64,000 nt of DNA from Blasia pusilla (lineage: Eukaryota; Marchantiophyta; Marchantiopsida; Blasiales), in NCBI GenBank assembly GCA_050084515.1, contig CM114271.1, positions 56,854,001 to 56,918,000 on the forward strand, written 5' to 3'. Each line of letters starts with the position of its first letter. Position 1 is the first letter of the stretch. The position numbers and the translations under genes are program-made. Below are positions 1 through 12,497 of the stretch, one piece after another. The notes under the pieces were generated by a model. That model was not told where the DNA came from. It saw nothing but the letters and a program-made list of their open reading frames with translations, and ran no database searches.

Positions 1-326
1 AATTCACTAGCAGGAATTCTTAGTTTTATGCCTAGATATTTTTTACCCGTATGAATTATATCTACTTTTGAAAATTACTGGTTACTTGTAGAGATACAAA
101 AGGTAAGTGAAATGTTCTAAATGGTTAGAATGACTAGCATGGTTAGCTACACATGATATAAAAAGGAGAGCCGTATTATCATGACTTCCACATCATGAAG
201 GTAATATGATAAGTGATTTGATGACATGGACTAAATCCTAAAATATTTTTGTCCTTCCATATAATCCATCCTCCATCCGTTTGTCTATCCCTACATTTTT
301 CATCTCCATCCATATGCCACACCCTC
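1..326. other. AT-rich intergenic DNA, no gene seen
   Basis: No reading frame with recognisable protein similarity and no RNA gene. The last 70 bases become rich in CCATC-type words, which resume at 685 on the far side of the GC-rich element. Confidence 0.5.
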
Positions 327-684
327 AAGGTTGCACACGAACAAAGTCGGTGTCCGCGGACATGTCTATGCGGGGCCACATACCCACGGCCCGCACCCGA
401 GCCCACCCGGAGCCCGCCCACAACCTGCCGCGTAGACTTGGACTGACAGAGCCCACACCCATTGCGTCGCCCGCCTGGGCCCGCGGTAGGCCTGTAGGGC
501 GGGCTTGACCCCCATTGGGCGAGCTCAGGGCGGGGCTAGTTGCGGGACCTAGCGAGCAACGCAACGGGTGCGGGCTCCATCAGCCCAACGCGGCAGGCTC
601 CAAGGCAGGCTCGAGGCGGACTCTAGTTCGGGCTTGGGTGCGGGCTGGGCATGTCCGTGGACACGTCCGTTTCCATGCAACCTT
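327..684. mobile_element. GC-rich foldback (MITE-like) element
   Basis: A sharply GC-rich block in AT-rich DNA. Its ends are inverted copies: AAGGTTGCA at 327-335 faces TGCAACCTT at 676-684, and GTGTCCGCGGACATG (about 350-364) faces a near-perfect inverted copy at about 650-664. Farther in, GCCCGCACCCGAGCCC-like words also face inverted partners, so imperfect pairing covers roughly 100 bp on each side. There is no coding capacity; open frames here follow from base composition. The inverted ends and the flanking CCATC repeats fit a non-autonomous foldback element. No clear target-site duplication was found. Confidence 0.45.
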
Positions 685-865
685 ACACACCCTCCATCCA
701 AACGTCTCTCATCTTCCCTCCATTCGTCCATGTATCCTACCCTCCATTCGTCCATCAACTGTCTCCATCCATACTCCACCCATCAACCTCATCCGTCCAT
801 CTACCAACTCCATCTCATCACACACTATCAAGTAACTCCATCCATCCATCCATCAACCTTGTTCG
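685..865. repeat. CCAT-rich degenerate microsatellite
   Basis: Degenerate reiteration of CCATC, CCGTC and CCATT words, ending in four near-perfect CCAT units at about 839-854. Apparent open reading frames here are by-products of the repeat. Confidence 0.5.
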
Positions 866-3800
866 TTATTTTAGTCTGCCAAAACATGCCTTAGAGAAGA
901 TTCTAAGCTGCACCATCCCCATAATGAAGTCTTGTACCACTAATCCACACATTATTATACATAAAATTTTAAAAAAATTAAATATATATATAAATATCAC
1001 TTTATCTTTTTTTATATTTATATTTTGTAAGAAGAATTTTTCTTAAGAAATAATACCTCAATTAAAATATTTTCATTTGTAAGTCTTCAATGACTAGTAA
1101 TTTTTTGCCCAGGCGATGCACTAGGTAACTCGAGGTGAGATGATTGGGAATAAAAAAATCTCGCATAAGGAGGACGATAAGGTGGAATTAGAGCACACAG
1201 GATGAATAAAGTTTAATTTTTAAAAAGATGACAAAAAATAAGGAAGATCGATCATTTAATGAATTTTTTCCCAAAAGAGGGATTAAATTTTTCCCTTGAT
1301 CTAACTTGAAAGTTGAAAATAATTGAAGAAATAATATGTCTTCCTTTATTTTGAAGAATAATTCTTGTCCCATTAGTGTCATGTTATCCTTTTCAATTTT
1401 TTTCCCCTCAAAAGTAAACTTTAAATTTTTTTTGCATGAACGTTGACATAAGAATTTTAAATTTTCAAATGAGGAAAGATTAAAAAAAATGAAAGGGACT
1501 CAAAGATTTCATGGGGAAGATGTTTGAATTTGAGTTAATTATAAATAATTAATTATTATGAAAACCTTACACATTCTTTCTTTCCGCTTAGTATAATAGG
1601 ATAAAATTAAAAAATTCATGAATTCATGGACAAATTTGATAGGGGTCTTCAAAATTTCTTAATTAGTAAATTAATTACATATTTCTAAATTAATATTTAA
1701 TTTTCCTTCCCAAATTAACTTGAAATTAAACTTTTTAGTTTTTTCTCGTAAAATTTGAAATAATAATTTTAATTTATAAAATAAAAAATAAACTGATTAT
1801 GAAAAAAGGTTAATTTTTTGGGATTCGATATTTTTTTAGTATGATTTAGAATTCTATATCTAAAGTAATTAATTTTAAATATTTGAAATAGTATTATAGA
1901 ATACAACTTTAAATGATATTTACAGAATCATATTGTACTAATTAAACCATTCACATAATGTAATAGGATATTTTATTGGATCTTGTAAAGTTTAAAATCA
2001 TCCAATGATTACAAAAGGCGATTATTGTAATTAATTTAAAAGAAATGCATCTTGTAACAATATGACTATGAAAAATAAATTAGAATATGATTGTGGGTTG
2101 TGGTATAAAACATCTCTTCAAGTTGATATAGATATTCTTATAATATTATCCAAATTTTGAGTGTAAGTTTGCATCCTTGGATGGATTTCTTATGTGCAGA
2201 GAAAGTGATCGAGGAAATTTTAATATCATATAACTTTTTAGATCATCCTATTATAATTCAACTATTAAATTAGAATTAATTTAACTTAAATAATCATAAA
2301 AAAATCATAACTCTACCTACCCATATGTCCTAGATCTAAATTGAAATAAACACATTCATCACATGGCCACATATGCCATAGAAGAAATTCATAAATTTTT
2401 GATAGCCATGAGTTTTAGTAATATTGTATGTATAAGATATTGGTTTCGTAATAACAAAAGAATAAAACATATAATTCCAAATTATGGTAGAGTATAATTT
2501 CTTGCTTTAGGTAAATGAAAATAAATCGTAACCTTTGCATGGGCTAAAATATTGGGATAGGAGCAAAAAAATTTCTTATGAATGCTTTATCATTGAGTTT
2601 TAGCTCCTCAAATATGACTACGCCCACCAAACAAGTCGTAAGTTAAGACTATCACATGATAAAGACGTGTTTGTTACTTTTTATGTCATAACTATATGGC
2701 TTTAATAAGTTTCCCTAGTAATAATTTAAATGACTAAACCAATATAGTCATAATTTCAGTAGTTTCTTGCAATAGCCATTCATTTTCTAATCATAAAAAC
2801 CTTATTTTCCTTCTATTGAAATGTGTGTAGGGATTGGACTAAGATCATACATAACTTTTATTTTTGTTCAAAATGTTAATACAAATGAGAAAATGAGCAA
2901 TTCTTCTTCACTTGTGAAATATGACCATCATAAAAAATGATGAACAATCATGTATGACAATCAACTATGATAGTTGGGATCATCCAAGTTGGCCATAAGA
3001 CATTTAAATGACCATAACACATTGCTTGCAATAACCCTATTAGTCATGAATCTTCCCTAACTTGACAAGATCTCTTTATTTTGCATGAGAGCCTATCATG
3101 CTGAATTCATGAGACGTTAGAAAGACATGAATTACTACTTGAAATCACTCACTCTCTCAACAATAACCAAGGCAACTCATGATTTTCATTACACAACGGA
3201 CAAGGACATAGGAATGGAGAGGTTCTTAGCCTACCCTTGCTCCATCTCTATGTCCATCTCCTTCTTCCCTTCCTCATTGTGTGTTGTGTATATTATTTCC
3301 TTATGAGAGGCTAGGAATGAAGATTGGGGGATGTAGTGGAGTCCCTACCTCTCATCTTCACATTAGATAGATATTATGTATGGACCTCCTTGAGTCTTTA
3401 AGGAGAGAAATTCCAATTCTCTATCTTCCCTCTCTATTCCTCTCCGAACTGTTAAAAATATCCTTATCGAATCTTCCCTTATTAAAAATTTACCCCATTC
3501 TTTCTTCTCCTCCTCCATAAAAAATTATCTCTCGTCCATTCTCTTCTTGAAAATTAAATATGTTTTTAAAAATTGTAGCCCTTTCACTCTCCCCCCTCTT
3601 GCCTTTCCCAAGCTTTCTTGAATTTTTCTTTTTATTTTTCCCCTCCCCTACCAAAAATTCAATATGATCCCTCTTCCCCTCCCCTTATTGAAAACTAAAA
3701 TAGCATTGATGGTTCAGAGAGGACTCATTACCCTACCTGTAAGCCGTGACATCTGCACATGAATGCCTCTCACTCTCCTTTCCTTTTCCATCAGCCGGTA

Positions 3801-6800
3801 TTGAGCTTTCTGGATCTCCTTGTGTATTGTATGATAGACAAAAAAAATGGAGAAACATCTAGCGCAAGCAGAAACCACTTGTCAATATCAATCAAATCGG
3901 GCTCCGTCTTCTACTGATATGACCGTCTCCTGAACATCTTGTGAAAGAGTCCACTTCTAAGTGCGCCATATTTGGAATCCAAAATCTAGTGTCATCTTTA
4001 TCTATGGATTCCTTGGCCAATATTGCTAGTGATTCTTGGAAAGGTCTTAGCTTATGGATACGTACAGGTTAACGTTGACAGGATTTGAATCGTGAACTTC
4101 AGAAACCAACAACGAGTATTGGTATTGTAGGCTCATGAATCCACCCGCTCTTGTGCAGGCATGTTGTTGAGGAGGCATGTATACCTCTTCCAGAGATTAT
4201 TCAAGCACAAAACAAAAATATGTTGATCATCATTTTCTTTTTCTTGTGAATTCTTTTCTTTTGGAAAAAATATCCCTTTCCCTTTTCCCCTCATTTGATA
4301 TTTTTTTCTCTCTCTCTAAATAGGAAATATGTCTTTCTAAACTCGTTATGAAGCCTCATGCAAGAGGAGGAAGTTTAATATGTGTCAAGAGCTAAAGCTA
4401 ATAATAGTTTAAAGTTCTTTTTCTCTATCCGACAACCTCTTCTATTGGAAGTTTAAGGGGGTATCAAGTATTAAAGGAGATGATTCTAGAATAGGAGACA
4501 TTGTAGGTGGGTCATAAGTTCACCACCAATGAGGGATCAAGGAACCATCAACTATTGTTTTTTAAGAGAAAACAAAGTAGATCCCAACCTCAATGGATAA
4601 TGGATGGAGTCTATTAGGAACCATCAAATGCTATTCGTCTTGTTATTGTAGAGAGAACCAAGTAGATTCAACCCTCTAGGCTCTAGTGGTGGTATGATGC
4701 CCGTTATAGAAAAAAATTCTCATGGGCAAGTCAACTAATAGATCAACTAATATGGGAAATTGTAAGAGAATTTGATTTACTTTGTTAATTTCCCTTAAGG
4801 TTTATCAAAGAGTTATTCATCGAAGTAATCATTTGATATTAATTAAAAATCCTGAAAGTTTAAATTTTGGAGGATTATTCCTATTTAAGACATCATATGA
4901 AAATTTCTATTTTCTAAATTAAAAATTAAAAATAAATATAACAGAATATTATTTATTTTAATATTTACTTATTTTTATCTATCCTACTGACATGGGGATC
5001 AAGTGGGTAAAGATTTGGACTTGTATATCGTTCATTGAGTTAGTAAAGATTCCATATGTTAACTAATTATCCATAAAAATTTATTTCTCTAATGTTTGGG
5101 AAACGGGAAATTCCTTAAAATCTATCTTTCGCATCTGTTTTCATTCAAAAATATTTGGATAAATATACCGTTTATATCCATATAAACGGTATATTCAGAT
5201 TCTATGTCGACATATATTTACATATATTTTAAAAGCCCTTTGTAGAATACACCATCTTAAGGGATATTGGGGATTTAATATATATTATCCTATCGTCGGA
5301 CCATGTGTACTCGGCCCCAAGATTTAGCAGAACGTGTACAGATTGGAGAAAATAATTAATGTGAGAAAACATTATTTTTTCTTATTATTAGTTTGAAAGA
5401 CGCCGTGTGCTAATGATAGGTAAGTAACTAATATACATAGAGACGAGTGGGAATAGAGCCCGAGTATTTACTAACTCGATTTAAGAAATTGGAAGTTTAT
5501 TTTCTATAAATTTATCAGTAAAAGTGTCAAACATATGTTTCCTCATATCTTGACAATGTACAAGTGGCTCATGAACATGCTAGTTGAGAATATAATAATA
5601 ATGATAATGGAGCTGGAGCGATTGGTTGCAATTGCTCATCTTATGAGTTATGAGTTGCCCCACGGCACATCTTTGTCCAATAGTGTGCCCCACTACACTA
5701 TCTTGAATGTAACCTTCCTTCAAGTTCCTACAACCTAATTAATTTTTCTAAAGTTATAGTCTACTTATCATGTAATGCCTAACCCAACCCAACCTCTTCC
5801 AAGATGGAACCCGTCCCACAGATAATAAATCATCTAGCACTTGTGATATAAATATATTGTAATGAGATCAGTCAACAAAAAAATGTCAAATATGGATTGT
5901 GTAAGTGAATGTTCTTTATAGTGATAGAACATGTGAATTTTTATTTTTATTTTTGTATAGTAATGGAAACATGAGAAGGCCAACAAGCACCAAACTTACG
6001 AGTATTTGCAAAGATCCACTCCATGGCCTGAGGTAGATAAACATGCCTAATTATTGTCTCCAAAAGATCATCCCTTCTCAAGTTCCATGCCTTCTTCCTG
6101 AAAAAAAATCACCTAGCTATGGTTGATAGAAAATAAATGAAGGGTTTGCAGCCAGCCAATACAATCTTGAATTCTTATATTGGTGACAAGGATTTAGGTC
6201 AAAGTTTGATTTGACCCCAATATTCAATGAATTTCTTTCAAATTTTCCTAAATATTTGATCTTTTTTTTTGGGCACCCTAATATTGACCAGGTGCCTATT
6301 TTTACTCTATGTGACAACCAAAAACTCAAATATTTTTATAAACCTTGATCTAGGATAAAGGTCAACCTATGGATGAGATGCAAGGCATAACCTCCAATGC
6401 CTCTTGTGGGGAGCATAGTTTGGACAACTAAAGGGAGTATATGAAACCATGCAAGATATTGATGGAGAGAGTAAAAAATAGTTGAGTCTGAATTAGGAGA
6501 GATGTGCACGTACTTAAGGGTTCTAGACTCACCTTGGGAGTCATTTCCTAGGAATTTCTAAACTAAACTCTTTACAGGTTTCTCATGTCATAGTCCTATG
6601 TTGTGGCATGATTTTTGCATGTAGGGTTTCTTACATAGAAAGATAATCTTTTGTCTTTCTCAAAAGAAGGCTATCTTGGGAAGAAGTTCAACCTGACTTC
6701 TAGGGGTTAAGTCCTTAGGCTAACACAAGTTGCAATTTCCTCAAGGGTAGTTAGTAGGTTATAAGAACTCACACCTCGACCGTCTAACCACTTGAGTTTG

Positions 6801-9146
6801 AAAATGGGACTTGATTGAGTGTGGAACTTCTTTTGATGGGGTAAATGAAGATGAGATTCACAAGAATCTATCATAAACGTATACGATTAGAAAATATTAG
6901 TGTATCATGATTAAAAGAATTCTCAAATGACACATGACATAATATAATAGACTCTCAAGTAGAAATGGCCGGGTGTACTCGACCGATCCACCAATTGGTC
7001 AAGTTTATGATTGGTCTTGGTCAAAATATACATGGGAAACAAAGTCTCAAATCCAATTTATTTGGTTTAATTTCCCTATGATGAGAAAAAACTTTACCAC
7101 GTTCAAAACATGAGGTATATTTGATTTCACGTTGAAATTCCTCACACAAATATCAAGCCAAGAAAACAAGTAGAGTTTTCCGATGAGAATATTCAAACTT
7201 GGAAAATATGTTTTGAAGGACCCGAAAGCTCCCATGTATTAATGGCCTACATATTTTGCTATAATATATTATCTTTCTTTTAAAATCATTTTTTTGGCGT
7301 GACGACACATATACACACACTCAAGTTCCCACACCTTCGGCTTTTCATTGCAATAAATTAATGTGAGGGTTTCCTTTGCCATATAATAATATTACCACTT
7401 GTTTATGTGAACAGAAGGTATTTATTGTGCTTCTCGAGGTGTGCGCTTGTCTTTGGCGTTCTCACTATTTACTTTTCAAAAAGAAAATTCCATTTTTCAA
7501 TGACCTTTTCATTCGCCTAATTATTCTCCATATCTTCTCCGACGGTACGAGTGCAATCTAGTACTTCCACATTATAATAATCTACAAATTTTTTTCAAAT
7601 TGGGGAATGAAATATCGTACTAATGTACATAATAATTCAGGAGCGTGGACTAATTTATCTTGTGAAATTAAGTCTTGGACTTAATCATTTGAAATGCCTA
7701 CCCCATGGTAAGCATTGGTGGAAAAGTTCATGAGAAGAAGAAAGTTATGAACAAAAGAGGGCTAGGAAGGATCATCAAAGATTGGTCTCCTAAGAGATGA
7801 TTAAGGTAGCCTTGCTCTGATCGCAGGTTTGCTAAGACTCATTGGATAATGACCTAGCTATGAAGCCTATTTGTAGTAGGAATTTCTAGAGTAGATGGGG
7901 TAACACCAGCCTTGTGAGGATGACCAGAAGTATTGACATGGTTCGCGTGGATTGCCATAAGGCCTCCTTCAAGCATTGGTCCTTCTATAAGGTTAGTAGT
8001 GCCTGAACACGCCTGCAATGTAGGTAGGATTAGACAATTGATTCTCAAATATTATCTAAATTTTAAACTTTTCATAAGAAAGAGTATCTCAAACCATTGG
8101 TATTGTTGAGAAAATGTATGAAGTTGTGCATGGTGCCAAATGTTTTTTGAAATGTTGATGAAAAATCTCTTCGCGAGTATATTGTGATTGTTTGGCTAGT
8201 TGCAAAATTTGTTCAAGCATTTTGTGGGTACCATTTGGGTCCATTGCAAGTTAACTACAACTCAATTGTGGTTGCGTAGCATGTGTAATAAAGTGATCCT
8301 TTTGAGTTGTGCAAGAGACATAAACAAGAAGTCAAATTAGCAACTTTGTGACTATGTTACGAGTCCCAAACTTGAATGTTTGTGGTAACACTTCAACCGG
8401 TTTGCAGCCCATGGGACTTGCAAATGTAGTAATAAGTATTCTTTTGCATAACGATTCCTCATCAAATGTGGCTAAATATCATCATCAATGCACTTTGATA
8501 ACTAACACTTAATCATACATCTAAAATTAGTAAAAGTCTCAAAAATAAAAGAACATAAGACTTTCTCTCTTTAAGATCCCATTGAACCTCAACTACAGAA
8601 TGTGTTGAAACTATCTTTTTAGACTAAAGTATCTCAATGCTTCCTTGTTGGCTTTAATACTTCCTTGTTGGCCTTGTACCGTATCATGCCCTAGATAAGG
8701 TCATATCCTCACTCTCTTATGAAGAATTGGTGTTCCCCTCCGAGTCTCGCTTAGGAAATGAGGATCCAAGAGGATCATCAATACCAATGGATGCTGCCAC
8801 ATGTCCAAGATGACATTCCTCCTACGTCCTCCCTCCAACATAAGGAGGCATAGGTGTACATGTTGCACCATATATACATGATAAGTTAGTAACTTGAAGA
8901 AAAATACTTCTACAAGGTCCAAGTCATATTCAAAGGAATGTACCATCAACACCAACATATTGTGGTTAGAAAAGACATTGTCATTGGTCTTCTTACCATG
9001 CTGAACATCCTCCACCATTACATGAATGGAGAATTCACCATATCTTGTGAATTGCAAGAAAGCATCCAATTAATCATTTGACAATGTAAAAGACCTAACC
9101 AAATAAGACTATTTCCTAGGTTGCTACAAGGTAGTTATCATTCAAA
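866..9146. other. AT-rich intergenic DNA without recognisable genes
   Basis: About 8.3 kb with only short, unrecognised open frames. Pyrimidine runs occur near 3480-3670 and 4230-4320. A 122-codon open frame on the minus strand (8701-9069) resembles nothing I know. I see no tRNA, no RT or transposase motifs and no convincing promoter. It is most likely very old, decayed repeat DNA. Confidence 0.5.
5162..5195. repeat. Perfect 16-bp inverted repeat
   Basis: Arms AATATACCGTTTATAT (5162-5177) and its exact reverse complement (5180-5195) are separated by two bases. It would form a cruciform or hairpin. No neighbouring gene gives it a role. Confidence 0.7.
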
Positions 9147-9739
9147 TATGTATCGGTACCAACATACATCAGCTTTCATTCATAAAAGTCTAAGATCCAT
9201 CTAACTATGAATCTTAAGATAATCTCTACATATGTACATAAAAAATAGGGTAACACTCCAATAATAACAAGTTGCTAATTTTGGTCTTTGTCTCTTTAAT
9301 TAGTCATTCCAACACTCAAATATGATGAAGAATGCATAAACTCTATAATTATATGGTCTTTGTTTACAATCCTAGCCCACCTCGAACTCAAGGGAATGCA
9401 AGCATCATATATGCTGTAGTGTGTATGTAGATTAAGTATATTGGTAGATAAGGCTCAATGAGACTTGAAGGGGGTCTACCCCCTCCTTAAGGACCCATAG
9501 GTGACTTGTACACCCACGACACCTCTCACCAATAAGCCACTACTAACATGGTGTAGATGATGTATTCGATTCACTCCCTACTCACCTCCATATGGTCCTC
9601 TCATAAGGCACCAAGTGTATGAAGGGAAAGGAAGGTCTTCTCACAAGAGGACGATTCCTCTAGATGATCAAGTCATCTTGAGATCCTATTAGTCCAAGTA
9701 GCTCCATACAAAGCCAAGGCACCATCTAGTGCGATATGG

Positions 9740-10174
9740 CACTCATAGAGGGCAAGGTTGCACAGAAATGGCCAGTTTTCTGTCCATGCGACAAATATGC
9801 CTAACGGGTTCCCCGCACGGGCTTTTTGGTACACCGGTTGTCCGCGCAAGCTCAAGACGCAGGAATGCGTACAGACTGGGAAAAAATTGGGTGTGTGGGC
9901 TATCAACCATCTTCTGGCCCGCATTGGCCATAAGCTAGCCCTCCCAAAGCGGGCCCTATGGGCTCCAAGATCCATAATGGCCTTACCATGGGCCACTATG
10001 GGTTTGATGCAAGCCTTTGCAAGCTATAGAATGGAAGGCAAGTATGGACGACAAGTTGTTGAACTAAGTGTAGGTTGTCCAAGCCCTGATCTATATCCCA
10101 GGTGGGGAAGGCTTGGATGCAGGTCACAAGAAACCGGGCTTGCACAGATATATCCATCCCTAGGACGGACATGA
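9740..10174. mobile_element. GC-rich insert inside the old LTR, unclassified
   Basis: This segment interrupts the LTR copy. Near its left end it shares AAGGTTGCA, GTCCATG and GACAAATATG with a short block at 25338-25400, and AAGGTTGCA is also the terminus of the foldback element at 327. It may therefore be a relative of that element. It codes for nothing I recognise; the overlapping open frames on both strands are compositional. Confidence 0.3.
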
Positions 10175-10621
10175 TGTGAGAAAACAAAAAGTGACGAAAT
10201 CACTGAAATCTTTTCATAACTTAGAGATACAAAGTGGCCTAGTCTATCTGTGCGCTCACAAAAGAGCTTCGATGGAACTTGAACATGGAGATAACTCGAC
10301 ATACGGGAATACGCTACCGCTGCGGCTCCCGACTATTTCACTACTTGGGAAAACTTGGGTTTTTACCTATTTTTCTTCGTTTCTATTAATAGAAAAAAAA
10401 TTCCAGGGCCTGCGCCCTTGGACCCCCATTAGGGTGCCCCGCACCCTGATGCAATATAGGGTTAGATAAAATACTAGTACCGCTACTCCGTAAACCACCT
10501 ACGTCATATTACTATGACTCCTCCGATGTCTAAGTCGGAACCATCGATCTAGGCTTCTCCTCATATAAGGGGGCCGATCAGATTAATGGTGCTCAGAGGA
10601 ATGGATGTTGAGAATCCAACA
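10175..10621 (+). mobile_element. Solo LTR with 5-bp target duplication
   Basis: A 447-bp unit beginning TGTGAGAAAA and ending GAATCCAACA (TG...CA termini). It is flanked by the identical pentamer CATGA at 10170-10174 and 10622-10626. The same sequence occurs in the opposite orientation at 51288-51720. TG/CA ends, a 5-bp duplication and no internal domain identify an LTR left after LTR-LTR recombination. No coding part of the family was found in the window. Confidence 0.88.
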
Positions 10622-10825
10622 CATGAGTCCACAAACACAAACTTTTTCCGTCTATAACAGTGATAGAGGGGCATTGACTAAATAGCTACCAACTTATACA
10701 AAGGGAACGGTGACCTACAAATGTAGGCCCCCTCCCCCCCCAAAGAGTAGGTCATATTTAAACTCTATGAATAGTTCCACAAAGGAACCCCCTAAGGCCT
10801 AGATACTATCTAGCTAGCAAGGCTC

Positions 10826-11449
10826 AACAAAATATTTAGAATTGAATATTTGGTATGGAAATTTTGAGCAAATTTGTGGAATATTCATATTTGCAATTTC
10901 CACATAGATGGAAAAAATAGGTGTCATTCCAATGATGGAATTTCTAGCAAAAAAATTAGGATTGAATATTTTGGAAGTTTTGAGAAACATTTACCAAATA
11001 TTTGGTTTATGCAAAACCTTTCTCTCTAGTCCTACCTCCCAAAAACTATGCCCTAAGAGATAATTCCAAAGACTTTTCAAAATGCCTCCTTATCATCGTG
11101 TCCAAAGAAATGAGTCCCCTTCTACATTGAAGGTAGACGTTTCACCAACTTTTGTCAATCCACTCACTCACTCCTAGGATATCTTACTGATGTAAGCTTT
11201 CTCCTGAAAATATTGATCCATTATGCTACATCATAGTTCATTGGTCTTGGGGCATCCACCACTCATGCCTCTCGCTCCTCCTCGCCCCTTGGAACCTTCA
11301 ATAATGCATCCCATGTCATTGATATGATATGATGATGTTGATCTAAAGAGAACCAACTGATCATGCCTAGATTATATAAAAGAGAGCTACTTTTATTTTG
11401 TAGCTTGTTTTTGAAAGTTGTCTAGATGGTTGGATGATAAATGGGTAGT
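10826..11449. other. Intergenic DNA between two LTR copies
   Basis: AT-rich, with local imperfect duplications (AAAATATTTAGAATTGAATA at about 10830 and a similar string at about 10955). No gene, RNA or complete element is recognised. Confidence 0.4.
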
Positions 11450-12319
11450 TGTTGTGCGAATACCCATCGCTGCCAACATATATTGGCTGTCAAGCACACA
11501 CATGTCCAAGATCCATCTAGCTATGAATCTTAACATCTCTACACATGAACGATTGGACAACCCCAATTATAAAGTTGAATACGAACTGTAAACTCTGATG
11601 AAATCTACAATCAAGCGTGCTTTATCCAAACAACCATACTCATGATTATGATACGCACTGGTGTGACAACAAGAGAAAGTATACACAAGGATTTCCAAAA
11701 TGTGTGATCTCCTTATTCATCACTCCTAGCCCACTCTTCAAGAGAGAATCCAGGCTCAATACATGGACGTCACAATGTATCACGGATCCCAACAAATCCA
11801 ATCTTAAAGGAGATGAGCTCCAAATGAGACTCATCCAAGGTATGCCCCCTGGGCACCTCCATGGGTGACTTGTACACACAGGTCACCTCCCTCCTAGCAG
11901 GTCACTACCAACCTACAGTGCATCCATACTAGCTCCCTAACAACTACACATATAGTCCCCTTGTGCGACCAACTACTAACTAACCCACGACCCTATAGGT
12001 CCAAGTGGAGCCATATATGGCTGGGAAGGTCAACCTCTCCAAGGTTTCCACTCCTCATAAAGGGAAGGGTGACCTACATTTGATCTACATTCGTAGGTAA
12101 CCTCCTAAAAGCAAGTCACATATGACCTCTCAAAATAGGGAAGTACAAGATCCCTCTAAGGCCTCGATACTATCTTGCCCTCCCCCTCATCTACCATGAT
12201 AGTTGTCTTGCGAATACACATCGCTTCCAACAGACATTGGCAGTCATGCATACACATGTCTAAGATCCATCTAGCTATGAATCCTAACATCTCTACACAT
12301 GAACGATTGGAGAACCCCA
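11450..12319 (-). repeat. 3' LTR of the gypsy element, with repeated ends
   Basis: It matches 23899-24537 (the 5' LTR) and 34885-35727. It has an unusual A-B-A layout. A block of about 115 bp containing GCGAATAC, CATCGCT and AAGATCCATCTAGCTATGAA stands at 11450-11566 and again at about 12203-12319, around a central block of about 640 bp. The right end (CCCCA on the plus strand, TGGGG on the element strand) directly abuts a purine tract typical of a plus-strand primer. Which part is the minimal LTR is uncertain, because the 5' copy holds only the central block. Confidence 0.6.
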
Positions 12320-12330
12320 ATCGCCCCTCT
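12320..12330 (-). other. Polypurine tract next to the 3' LTR
   Basis: The element strand reads AGAGGGGCGAT immediately before the LTR start TGGGG. The related fragment at 25.4-26.3 kb has an equivalent G-run (about 26003-26013) at the same place. This fits the primer for plus-strand DNA synthesis. Confidence 0.55.
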
Positions 12331-12497
12331 AGCTGGTGGTTAGGTTCCTCTAACTCTAGATAGCCTACAAAACAAGTCTAAATGCTATGCACCTTTTTGG
12401 TGCTGAGATTAGGAGGTTGGGTGCTATGTCGCCCCATTGTTAGTCACCTTCCGGAAATCCATAACATCAAGAGACATCTTGTATCTACCTATCACAC

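Larger units (their letters stand above)
9147..10825 (-). mobile_element. Old, interrupted LTR copy of the 11.45-24.54 kb gypsy family
   Basis: The part at 9147-9735 matches, with strong divergence, the left portion of the LTR at 11450 (shared words include CTAAGATCCATCTA and CCCATAGGTGACTTGTACAC). The part at about 10640-10825 matches its right portion (GGTGACCTACA, then CCTAAGGCCTAGATACTATCT). The missing middle is occupied by a GC-rich insert and a solo LTR. This makes it the oldest layer of a nested stack. Confidence 0.6.

Noticed and set aside
325-894. Overlapping open frames in the first kilobase
   Set aside because: They arise from the GC-rich foldback element and the CCAT repeats, with no recognised protein.
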